Origin: Selaginella moellendorffii
Lineage: Eukaryota > Streptophyta > Lycopodiopsida > Selaginellales > Selaginellaceae
Direction: 5' to 3'
Length of the DNA stretch: 60,000 nucleotides
Assembly: GCF_000143415.4 (NCBI RefSeq)
Contig: NW_003314327.1
Location: 859,403-919,402 of the forward strand
Shown here piece by piece: positions 40,684-50,762 of the stretch (the stretch's first letter is position 1; each line of letters starts with the position of its first letter). The position numbers and the translations under genes were made by a program. The notes below the pieces were generated by a model. The model had not been told where the DNA came from. It did no database searches and was given only the letters and a program-made list of their open reading frames with translations.

Positions 40684-41572
40684 ATGAATGTCGACTTCAG
40701 CATGGAGAATGAACCATGGTGGAGAAATGTGGTTGCAGAGATGAATGATATCAAGTTCCCGATCAACCAAGAGAAAACAAGCGAGCAGATGGTAGCTGTG
40801 CTAGCAGGTTGTATTGGGCGTGACAAATTCGCATCCAAAACGGCATTCGAGGAGGCACTCCTCAGAGGCAGAATAACGGAGAATGATATAGCGGAGATTC
40901 ACAGAGCGTTGAACGTGACAGACTTGGACATGGATGAAGAGCTTGGAGAATACCGCACACAGATGGTTTGTACCATTAAACTGGAACTCTCTCAAGGCCA
41001 ACTCCGGAAGAAGGAACAACTCCCCTATCTTCATCCAAGTTTGGTGCGGCAAAGAATGGTATCATTTGTGGACTCCTTCAACCATGCTCTCAACAGCTTG
41101 AACCTGGTAAGAGCATACTTTGTTTTCATTTTAGTTTGTTTGGTCTTTTTTATTCTTTGTTTCTTTTCTTGAAGGAATTGAAGGCTTCTTCCCCGGAACT
41201 AAGAGTTTCTGCTGCTATCAAGCTTGCTGCTGCTGTAGCAAAGGAGTTTCTTGAGATTCATCCTTTTGTTGATGGAAATGGGAGAGTGTCTCGCGTGATG
41301 ATGGCAGGCATTATGTTCCATGCTCTCGGTATTCACTTCACCATACCAAGGTAATGTATTATCTCAATATTCACCTTGGTATTCATCCAGTTGTTTTTTC
41401 AGCGGCCTGTTTTTCGGCTGGTTATTGCAAAAGAGTCAAGTGAGGAGGACTCCACCGTATGAAGTGGCAACATTCATGCTGGATAAGTTCTATGAGCAGG
41501 TTAGTAGTGAATTGTTACGGTGAATGGATTCCAACTGTTCTTCAGGTGACTAGTGGATTCTGCCAGCAATAG
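40684..41572 (+). CDS. Fic-domain protein with complete catalytic motif (putative AMPylator)
   Basis: Four exons: 40684-41106, 41175-41350, 41403-41499 and 41546-41572, giving 240 residues; all joints keep the frame. The Fic signature HPFVDGNGRVSR stands at residues 170-181 (catalytic His170), preceded by the helix ELRVSAAIKLAAAVAKEFLE and followed by VMMAGIMFHALGIHFTIP. The N-terminal part has the Fido-type helices (ITENDIAEIHRALNVTDLDM, LHPSLVRQRMVSFVDSFNHA). Fic proteins transfer AMP or another phosphate-containing group from a nucleotide to Ser, Thr or Tyr. I see no clear (S/T)xxxE(G/N) inhibitory helix motif; the nearest is TAFEEA. No signal peptide. Fic genes are common in bacteria and present in animals as FICD; they are rare in land plants. 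Target unknown. Confidence 0.85.
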
Positions 41573-41739
41573 CACACCTTGACCAAGGACCTGCAGCATC
41601 AAGATCATCCGTAAGTTTGGATCACACTCACCTTAGAGTAGTTTTACTTTAGCTTGCTGAGACACAGTAGCATGTAAGTGTAATTTCTTTAACCAGGTAG
41701 CAGTGGATTTTTTACACGGACATCTTGTGATGGCATTGA
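41573..41739. other. Spacer downstream of the Fic gene
   Basis: Holds the presumed 3' UTR; no further exon with a better fit was found. A possible longer last exon (VSSELLR in place of the spliced VTSGFCQQ) would alter only the last few residues. Confidence 0.35.
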
Positions 41740-41905
41740 TGGTGTTCCACAGCCAAACTCTTGCAACAGATCGAGGCCGTGCGTCCCAAGGTGTTGGAGG
41801 TAGGTGCAGCTCTCGGAATTCCTAGACCTGTGTGCGTCTCCGCGAGTGTTTACGGTGGAGCTCAGAAACGTTGCTTAATGCTAGGTGAGTTCCTCCAGGT
41901 CGATG
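41740..41905 (+). pseudogene. Duplicated fragment of the degenerate Fic gene
   Basis: LLQQIEAVRPKVLEV followed by a deletion and LGIPRPVCVSASVYGGAQ is homologous, with a frame change, to LLQQIEAVHPKLSEV and LLEFLDLCVAPRAFTLEPGA at 42760-42880. Only this short N-terminal part is repeated. 41906-42669 beyond it shows no recognised gene. Confidence 0.65.
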
Positions 41906-42669
41906 CAAGGTTGATTGCAACGCCCTTTACCAAAGGATTAGGCCTTGAAAAGTGTAAGCGTCTGCTTTGTTCTCATGTTTCAGCCATCCCATCTTGCATT
42001 GTTTCACAGTCAACGTTGTAACTCAACGAGGATTTGTCCAACGAATGCAAGTGTTATTTATCCTTTGACGAGTTCTATAAACTTTTTACGTGTTAGGCAC
42101 CTCATTTTGTATTGCATCGGCGATGCAAATGGAAAACTGATGCTTGCTCACGCCGCCAGTGCCCAGAGCATTCAGGTGAGTGTGGGAATGTCGAAATGTT
42201 TTCGTGTGATTGTCGCTTGTCGCTGGAAACGATAATGCTCTAAAGTATACCAGCATTTTTTTGGGCTCGGATTCCCACGCTGCGAGTCCCTTCCTGCTTC
42301 CAAGCCAGAGAAGCTGTGCAAGACTTCGAGCAAAGGAATTGATCATCGATTCTGCTTGGCATGCCAAGATCTGGCATCTCAATCACAAAGGCCACAATTC
42401 TCTTCAGGCGGATCCACTTGGAAGCTCAAAGTAGTCGATACCAAATAAACCCTTAGACGAAGCAGTGAACAATTAAAATATTTGGGGGTCCTTAGATTAT
42501 ATACACTAAAAGGACTATCCTTTTTACCCCCAGTGGGAAAAGACAAAACGCCCTAAATTGGACGGCTAAGATCGCAAGCTAATCCCAGCCGTCGGATTTT
42601 TCGCGAATCTACCTTTGAAGATGCTGCCATTGCCCTTACGTGTATAGGGTTAGATCCCTAGAACATCTT

Positions 42670-43554
42670 ATGGAGTGGGCGACAGAGCTGCCTGGATGGC
42701 ATCGGCGGGGATGCAAAAGAGCGTGGGCGTATGTTCCAGAGGTAGGCACCTCCAAACTCTTGCAACAGATCGAGGCCGTGCATCCCAAGCTGTCGGAGGT
42801 CCCTGAGCCTACCCTTGGAAAGCAGATGCAGCTCTTGGAATTCTTAGACCTGTGTGTGGCTCCGCGAGCGTTCACGCTGGAGCCAGGCGCCACCAGGGCC
42901 AGGATGCTACGATTAAATTACGACCCCAGGGAAGGTCCCCTTGCCATCCCTGCCGGCCTGGTTGCTGCTGCAGATTACATGGATATGAGGCAAGAAAAGG
43001 GAGACATCATCAGCCTGGAGGATGTTGTCAAGGTGCACAAGCTTGTGATGATGAATCACGGTGGTGGTGAAGAAGCGGAAGCTGAGAGTGATGCCTTGGG
43101 CAAGTATATTGATGAGCTCCACGCCAAGCTGGGAGCTTTGGAGAATGATCCGAGCCTCAGTTGGCAGCAGCGTGCCCAGCGCCTGATAACAATCGCTGCA
43201 GAGACTTTGTTGTGGTTTTTCGGCCACAGGCCATTCAAAGACGGCAACGCAAGGGTGGCAGAGGTGGTGTGCGTGTGGCTCTTGGAAAGCTTGGCACCTT
43301 GTGTGCCATTTAGCATCAATCTGTGGCTTGCACTAGATGAGGGAAAGATTGGTAGTTTAGTTGGGTGCCAGAAGCAGCAGACGCATAAGAATTGCTCATT
43401 CATACCATTACCATCAGGCATAGAAGATACATCAGCATATATTGTGGAGAGGTTGTGGGTCGCTTGGAATAATGTGCTTCGTTTTGATTCTGGACCAGTT
43501 GAAGATGAGAATCCCTTTGAAAGTTTCTCAAAGTTACGTGGTACTTTTAAATAG
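42670..43554 (+). CDS. Fic-like protein with degenerate active site
   Basis: Single-exon frame of 294 residues from the first ATG (MEWATELPGWHRR); the frame is open upstream to 42640 and an upstream exon is possible. Residues 110-200 have the Fido fold order: DIISLEDVVKVHKLVM, a loop, WQQRAQRLITIAAETLLWFF, then GHRPFKDGNARVAEVVCVWL. Set against the consensus H-P-F-x-D/E-G-N-G-R-x-x-R, the aligned catalytic His is Arg187 (a His stands one residue earlier, His186), Gly is Ala194 and the last Arg is Glu198. Asp191, Gly192, Asn193 and Arg195 are kept. It may be an inactive partner or a changed enzyme. It lies 1.1 kb downstream of the complete Fic gene on the same strand. The C-terminus (ERLWVAWNNVLRF) is helical and unique. 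Confidence 0.7.
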   Translation: MEWATELPGWHRRGCKRAWAYVPEVGTSKLLQQIEAVHPKLSEVPEPTLGKQMQLLEFLDLCVAPRAFTLEPGATRARMLRLNYDPREGPLAIPAGLVAAADYMDMRQEKGDIISLEDVVKVHKLVMMNHGGGEEAEAESDALGKYIDELHAKLGALENDPSLSWQQRAQRLITIAAETLLWFFGHRPFKDGNARVAEVVCVWLLESLAPCVPFSINLWLALDEGKIGSLVGCQKQQTHKNCSFIPLPSGIEDTSAYIVERLWVAWNNVLRFDSGPVEDENPFESFSKLRGTFK

Positions 43555-43579
43555 TTTGTCATTTCAAAATTATATAGTT

Positions 43580-43896
43580 TTACAAAAAGAAAAAAAGTAA
43601 TTCTATAAATTAAGATTGGAGAAATTAGTGTTTTTTTAATTTAGAAGAAATAAATTAAATAAATTTTATTCTCTATGTCTATATCATTAAAATTTATATT
43701 TAATTAATAGTCAAAATTATTTATTTATACTGCCACCATTAGGCATAAAGGATAACAAAAGAAAAAAAGTAAAGTTATAAATTAAGATTGGAGAGATTAG
43801 TGCTTTTAGTTGCACTAAATAATTTAGAAGAAATAAATTAAATAAATTTTATTCTCTATGTCTATGTCATTAAAATTTATATTTAATTAATAGTCT
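43580..43896 (+). repeat. Two direct repeats of about 140-165 bp
   Basis: 43583-43723 and 43754-43896 share AAAAGAAAAAAAGTAA, TATAAATTAAGATTGGAGA, TTTAGAAGAAATAAATTAAA, TTTTATTCTCTATGTCTAT and CATTAAAATTTATATTTAAT in the same order. The second copy is preceded by ACTGCCACCATTAGGCATAA, which resembles the end of the Fic-like coding region (ATTACCATCAGGCATAGAAG, 43407-43426), so the duplicated unit probably began inside the gene. Confidence 0.75.
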
Positions 43897-44589
43897 GGCA
43901 TTATCAGGGATGAGTATTGTCAATAGGTTGTATGCTCTCAAGGTAAAAATAATCTATAGAGATTAAGATTGATCTGAAATAACACCTTATTTTGATTGTT
44001 GAAAATAACAATTCCTAAAAGAGTTTCCAAAAGTTATATGATTTATTAAATCATTTTTCTTTTTCATTATTATATAGTTTACAAAATAAAATTAAAAAAT
44101 TAAATTATTTTAAAAAATTTCATTGATTCTTGTGCTGTTGTTACAAAATTAAAGTAAATATTTTTGAACTAGATAGTTTATTATCTAAAATATAAAAAAC
44201 TGAAAAATAAATAAATCTTTTACTCAATCTTGGCATTTTGATTACTAAATAGTTTTACATTAAAATACTTTTAATTTCATAAAAACCTAAAATTAAAAAT
44301 AAAACTAAAATAGTATGTATAAAAAGCTAAAACACTTTATTATTTGTAATTGTGATGTTTATACAAATATTGCTAGAATAGTCTTAGACTCATCTTAAGA
44401 CAACTTTTCATTATGAGTGTTGATAATCCTAGTTTATCCCTCTTGAATTTATAATATATTACTATTAATATAGATTATAAATAACTTTGAAACACAAAGA
44501 TATGAAGAAAAACAATTATATAAATACTGAATAGGTATATTAATTGAGGATACAAATTTAGCCCCAAATGATGGTCCTTAAGCCTAACA
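43897..44589. other. AT-rich intergenic DNA, no gene seen
   Basis: No coding signal on either strand; A- and T-rich with short repeats only. Confidence 0.5.
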
Positions 44590-44679
44590 AGGGTAATATA
44601 CATACTTACATACATACATACATGTGTATATATGTATATATACACACACACACACAGATATATATATATACATATATAC

Positions 44680-44716
<37 letters not shown>

Positions 44717-45180
44717 CATATATATATATATATATACATATATATATACATATATATACATATATATATATATACATATATATACATACATATATATACA
44801 TATATATATATATATACATATATATACATACATATATATATATATATACATACATATATATACATATATATATATATATACATATATACATATATATACA
44901 TATATACATATACATATACACATACACATATACATACATATACACATATACATACATATATACATATACATATATATGTATATATACATGTATATATGTA
45001 CATACATATATATATATAAATATATATACAAATGTATACTCACGTATGTATATGTATGTATATATGTGTATATGTATATGTATATATGTATGTATATATA
45101 TGTATATGTGTATGTATATATTTGTATATATATGTGTATACATATGTATATGTATATGTATGTGTATATATGTATATATA
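44590..45180. repeat. TA-rich microsatellite with inverted arrangement
   Basis: About 590 bp made of TATA and TACATA units on the left side (44600-44980) and TATGTA units on the right side (44980-45180). The change of unit near CATGTATATATGTACATA (about 44988-45005) makes the whole array a long imperfect inverted repeat. All frames over it read as Tyr/Ile/His/Met repeats and are not genes. Confidence 0.85.
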
Positions 45181-46786
45181 GCTATTGAAAATTCCTTTTT
45201 TAATACTTCTTTATCTACTTTTTTTCTACAATTTAAACAATGAGAGTGTTTCTAAACATTTTTTTCCTTCAATGAGAAGATAAAGAAGATATAGAAGATG
45301 AATGAAATGAGTCTGCTCTCATATATAATATATGGGACAGTTACATAGAAAGTTAGTTGGTTCATTAAAATTTCATAGTTGATTTATGCTTTTGTTATGG
45401 CTTTATGTTCTATTTATATCATTGTTGTCAAAAGTTACATTGACAATTTCATGAAATTTATAGCAATCTATAATCTATAACCAAAAGCTCTAGATATTCC
45501 ATTTAACCAATATTTTCATCTTTTGGAGTGAAAGATTGTGTGTGTGTGTCTATATATATATATAGACACACAATGTTTATATTCCTTTCACAAATGGTCT
45601 TGCTTTTTTCCGTCCACAAGAGTGACTCTAATCTTGTACACAGAAATATATATATATATATATATAAAAGCATTTTCCATCCTCCTTATAGTAATCTAGA
45701 TATTAGATGTGTATTCATGAAATCGAGAATATTGCTTTTATTTCATTTGTAGAGTCTTGATTGTTTATAGTATTGAGTATCCTTATATTCTTTTTTCTAA
45801 GGATTGAGTCACTTTCACTAGATTTTTGAGTTAAGCACATTTTCCATAATGTAAGTGTTAAATGTTAGAGCATTGAGATTTTAACAAAACCAATATATTA
45901 CTACTTGCACACAGACAAAAGAAAATACTTAATTACTAATTATTATTATTGTTAACACAGCAGAAAACCCTAAAATTTTAAGAACATTAATTTCCTTATA
46001 CTTTCACCTAATTTCTAGGTTCATCCAAAAGCTATACAAATATCAAGCTGCAAATAAAGAGGTATACCTAAACTTTTGTGTATTCAATCCTAAATTGCAA
46101 GTACCTCCAAGCCTTCTTGTGAGCAAAATTAATGACTTTCTAAATCTTGTACTAAATTAGTAAAATAGCATATCAATGCTATCATATGTAAATTTAAATA
46201 TTATTTCAACTATCTATTTATTTGCTAGAATGTCTTTTGTAATACTTAATTCATCTATAAAGTATAACTTAATTATTTTACTTAATTAACATAGTAAGTT
46301 AATTACATACTTAAGTGCTAAATATAAATATATATTACTATTATCTCCATATCTCTCTATTACCAACTCATTCATTGTCCCATTTAATTCCAAAACTTAT
46401 TTTTCACCAAGTTAATTTATTTGAAGCCATGTTAGAATAAGTTATATTGCAATACTGAAGCATTTCAAGCATTGTCAAACTTCAGCAAATTTGAGTGCTA
46501 ATGCCCCTTGTTGATGCATGTAAACAGCTGCACACATATATATACATGCAGACGATAATATTTGAAGAATATTCATTAAGTTTAATATTTTATAAGTTTA
46601 AGTTAAGAATAATTTTAGGTTTTTACTAAGCATAAATAGTAAGTAGACCTATTTTAACTGATATCTATACAGTGACGTGAGTAGCGGTATTTCTGGTTTA
46701 AAGCTGATATGTTTGATGTCATCAAATATCTGGTGACATCAATCTGCGCTTCTTGGAAAAAAGAAGCGCTGATTTCACCCGTAAAG
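45181..46786. other. AT-rich intergenic DNA, no gene seen
   Basis: AT-rich sequence without coding signal. Contains a perfect palindrome at 45543-45572 and a TA run at 45648-45666. From 46670 the GC content rises towards the tRNA-like gene. Confidence 0.5.
45543..45572. repeat. 30-bp perfect palindrome
   Basis: TGTGTGTCTA followed by ten alternating T/A and TAGACACACA. Both arms match without a gap. May form a cruciform or mark a transposon end; no partner was found. Confidence 0.8.
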
Positions 46787-46858
46787 GTGAGCGTGCCAGA
46801 GTGGTTATCGAGCATGACTATGGGCTCTGCCCGCGCAGGTCCGAATCCTGCCGCTCAC
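46787..46858 (+). tRNA. tRNA-Ser-like gene lacking most of the anticodon arm (probable pseudogene)
   Basis: The acceptor stem is perfect (GTGAGCG with CGCTCAC). The D-arm/box A TGCCAGAGTGGTTATCGAGC and the variable and T arms GGGCTCTGCCCGCGCAGG, GGTCCGAATCCTGC agree with plant tRNA-Ser (a long variable arm, class II); box B differs from GGTTCGAATCC by one base. Between CATGACT and ATGGGC the expected anticodon loop and part of the stem (about 9-10 nt, including the anticodon) are absent, leaving 72 nt in place of about 82. No anticodon can be assigned. Box A and box B are good enough for RNA polymerase III. Confidence 0.7.
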
Positions 46859-46939
46859 CAAATCCTTCTAGATAAGAATGTGTTATTCTAAAATTGCTGG
46901 ATTGATTCACTTAAATTTTGGCTGATGCACATGAGGCAT

Positions 46940-49900
46940 TCAAGGGACTCTCCAGGCTTCATAACCTTCTAACTTGCTTGCGCCAGATGCAAGAGACGAA
47001 AGCGCTGGCAGCATATCTCCAAACGTTGAGGAGATTGCCGCAGCAGACTTGTCACGGAGCCTCCCTACTTGTCCATCACCAATAATCGACCCAAACTTGA
47101 GAGTCCCTTCTCCAAGTCGGCTTCCCACCTAAGTAAAACATACATAGAGATCACCACGTATACAGACTAGTGTTCTTCCTTCGTACCTGGCCCATGAAAG
47201 ATTTTAGTAGAGGAGCATTGACGAGAGAAGACAACCCCGTGGAATCATCAAACGTGAAGTTTCCACCCTGCTCTTTCTGCTGGTAAGCTTTCCAGGCGTT
47301 CGAAATGTCTCCCTCTTGGTTGCCACCCGCACCACCGTTGATGGTTCTCGCACCAACGTTGCCTCCTGTGAGAGGCATACTGCAAACAAAAGAAGAAACA
47401 TCAACGGCCGACGAGGAGAGAAATGTCCAAGTTTTCTTGATTACCTGATAGGGAGAGTTATAAATCGTGGAACCGAGGCCGACAAGCCGATAGTGTTGCC
47501 ATCGGTTACAGGCTGGTTTCTTAATGCCGCGTCAGTGTAGAGACGGTTTAGCTGCGTGAGAAAGCCGAAGAGAACAGCGCAGCGATGATAACAGCGGCGC
47601 TCATTCTCCCATAGCTGAGGTTCGTAACTGTAGAAAAGTAAAACAAACCATGAGCTATTCATGATTGAGTAGATAAATGAACTTACGTAGCCCAATCAAT
47701 CGGATCCAAGTTGCTGGACAGTTTTGACAAGAGGCTTTTCACCGCTTTCTGGCTTTTAGATTTAACAGCTGCATCTTGGATGCCTACGAGCACGTCAGCC
47801 AAGAAGCGCACGTCAAAGAGAAGCTGAAGCGATCCTCTCTCGGATATCTGGACGCTTCCGGACAAGTAACCTTCGTAAGCTGCAAGGACCTGGGGTCGTC
47901 ATCAAGTGTCACAAATGAAAATCGTGGAAAAGTAAAGCGACTACCTTCTCAAGAAGTGTTGCTGAAAACGAGTGGATCACTGACTTGTCCAAAACGTGAC
48001 CCCCAACTCTGTATATTTCTTGGTTCGCCAAGAACAGCAAGGACACCGCGTAAGGCGAAGCCATGCCCGGCAAAGAGATCTTAATCTCGCCCTCGGCATT
48101 GTCCGTCTCTTGCTTAAGAACTGTTTCTTCCCATCCCTTGGAGCAGAAGTAAAGTCATATCAGCGTGACACCAACAAAACTTAACCAATGTACCTTTGGA
48201 AAACTCGTAGCAAAGAGACCATCGTCCATGCCAAGATCCTTGAGGAAAATCTTTACCAGGACGCCAGTGCTCCAGGACACCCAGAGGTTGTGTGCTATGT
48301 CCCACTGACTGCGAAGAGAACCCTGCAAAGTCTGTAATCTCGAAGAAATCCCATCTGTGGCTCTTCTTCTGCTGCTACGAAATTCCGGAAGATCACTCTC
48401 CTTCGAGAACATTTCGGACGATCTCTTGTGATGTGTTATCCACTGCTCTGGAGACCCGAAGATCACTGGCAGGTAGTGTAGGTGCGTTCCCAGGGCCAGC
48501 GAGAGCCTTCCCAGGAACAGAGCTCGTTCCAAAGTTACGAGGCTATCCAGTCCATTCGCCGTTCCCAGATCTTTAAAGCTGAGCGTGAGTTTCTTCAACT
48601 CCACCTCGAGCTCGCTACAGATGCGCGACATGCACGAAAGAACTTTCTCGTGAAGATATGGTGCGAGCTCCAGGATCCTCGTCGGACTTTGTGGCTCGCC
48701 AAGAAACATGAGAAGATCGAGCAGGATGGCATTCAGCCCGTCGTCCACCTCTTCCTTCAAACGACAAACGTCCGGACCGAAGTACAAGCTGATCTCTCCA
48801 AGCCATTCCCTGCTCGTAGGCCCTTTCGTTTGAGGCTGTCCAATATCGTCTACCAAACTTCGTAGTAAACCTGTATTCGGCTGTTGCAAGCAGGAGGAAG
48901 CGTCGATCGAGCTGAGAAGCCTCTCCACGACAGCCATGATCGTTATCTTCTCGATCCGCGAGTCTACAATGGCTTTTATCCTCCTCAAGAACATGCTCTC
49001 AAAGAGCGTCTCCCACAAGTTGACGGAGCTGTTCAACAGCAGTGCGCTCAAGAATTCCCAGGGCGAGCTAATCGTCTGGCCAAAGGCGCTCTTGAGCCAC
49101 TCCACGCCCTCTCGAAGAGCAGCCTGCTGCTCTATATGGAGCCTGATCGAGCTCTCCATCTCCGCGAGATCTTTCCCGTTGGAGACACCGTCGAGCACCG
49201 GCCGAGCGTCGTCCAAGAGCTCTTGCGCGCACACGCCAAGGAAGGAGAGGCTGCCTTGAGCCACAAACTCCCCGGACAGCGGAACCATGCGCGCCTCCAG
49301 CTTCTCCCTGTGGAGCTTCCAGGCACGAACTTCCTTCTCCGGATTGTAAATCCCTCCAAAGAGCTGGGACGACGGCGGTGCAGTGAGGATGGTGGTGAAG
49401 AGCAGCGGCGACGTTCCATTCGAGACTTCCAGGAAAAGTTGGCCAATGTGGCAGAGCGTCAGCTGGATCATGTCCACCGTTTTGTTGAGTACCAAAACTC
49501 TGTCCTGTAGAGACGAAGAGCTCGTGATCACCACCTTGGTTCTCAAGTAGCTTCTCAGCCACGACTTCCTCGTCTCGACGAACAAGGAGAAAACCTGTGC
49601 CGACGAGAGATCTTCCACGATCGCAATGGCCGCCAGCGCCACAGCGTAGTCGCTAGCTGCAAATCCGGGTTCCTGCAAGCGCTCTCGGCTCCTGGCCGAG
49701 ATCTGTCCCTGGAATGTCTCTATCACTGGCCACTGGTGGTGCCACAGCAGCGAGAAATTCGTGGCGGCGCTGGAATCGCCACCACCTCCGCCGCCGCCGC
49801 TGCTGAGGAGCAATCCATGGACCTGGCGAGCTCGCAAGAATCTTTCGGCGCCTTCCAGATACATGTGTTCGTCGAGGCAGCCCCAGATCTTCTCTGGAGT

Positions 49901-50302
49901 GTCCACCAGATACTTCACGCGACTGCCAACCCCGTAGAGATCCTCGCGGCTGCTGCCACTGCTGGAGATCGAGGCCACTGCCACCGCCGCCAAGGAGGAG
50001 GAGGAGGAAGAGATCTTGATGCTCTCCTTGAGGCGATCCAATCCCTGCGCCATACCTGAGAGATTTTCCATGACGCGGTGGCAGCAGTCCCCCATGACGA
50101 GGATGGAATCGGCGGAATCGATGAGATCCCGGTAGCTGGCCCCGACCAGCTGCCGCAGCTCCTCCTGCTTGTCCTGGATCTCCTTGCGCGTCGCGGATTC
50201 CACCTCCCGGACCTCCGCCACGGATCGCGACTCGAGGAGAGCCTCCGCATTCCTGGCATTGCCGTCGCCCCCGCCTCCTCGCTCGAATCTGCCGCCCCTC
50301 AT
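46940..50302 (-). CDS. COG1: Conserved oligomeric Golgi complex subunit 1 (COG1)
   Basis: Lobe-A subunit of the COG tether, which directs retrograde vesicles within the Golgi. A long first exon (50302-48194, 703 codons) begins [20 protein letters not shown] and shows the COG1 start: [58 protein letters not shown]. Also visible: [20 protein letters not shown] and [18 protein letters not shown]. Further exons follow after short introns: [20 protein letters not shown] with [20 protein letters not shown] (about 48135-47890), [16 protein letters not shown] (about 47830), [20 protein letters not shown] (about 47610), [11 protein letters not shown] (about 47210), and [17 protein letters not shown] to the end [10 protein letters not shown] at 46940. 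The total is about 1,000 residues, as in other plants. The Gly and Ser runs near 49780 and 50010 are low complexity. Confidence 0.9.
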
Positions 50303-50762
50303 CGCGATCTCTGGCCCTATCCCATTCTACCTATTTTGTTGGAACCCTAAAATATCTGGTACGCTTGAAAATCTGGTCAAGCGGAGGGATTGCTTGATTG
50401 ATAGTGAGTGATTTGCAGAGGAATGAGCTCTCGAGCAGAGATTCACATCGATTCGGCTCCAATCACGCCATCACGGAGAAGCTATGATAAAGGGGGAAAA
50501 AGCGCAAGCCTTCGATTGCGATGTCTTCCCCGTGAATGACAATGCAAGGCTCTCGATTCGTCTTGCACAGCTCCATTTCGATCGAAGACAAATTGCGATC
50601 GCGCACCATTCACATCAAACTTCGCTGAAGAGCGGACACGATCTGGCAAGTGTTTAAGGGTTTATCTGAAAATGGGGCATTTCAAAAGCGAAGAACCCTA
50701 AAGTCTATCAATCATTTTGAGAAAGAGGACCGTTTGAGAGAAACGGGGAGAAAGGGCGAACA
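50303..50762. promoter_or_regulatory. Divergent promoter region, COG1 and SINE1-like
   Basis: 460 bp between two start codons on opposite strands. No TATA box near either gene; GAACCCTAAA blocks at about 50342 and 50694 resemble telo-box/plant housekeeping elements (AAACCCTA type), one beside each gene. Confidence 0.45.

Noticed and set aside
44475-45243. Overlapping frames of 130-220 codons rich in Tyr, Ile, His, Met
   Set aside because: Pure translation of a TA/TACATA microsatellite in all frames.
48884-49510. 208-codon plus-strand frame
   Set aside because: Antisense shadow of the long COG1 first exon.
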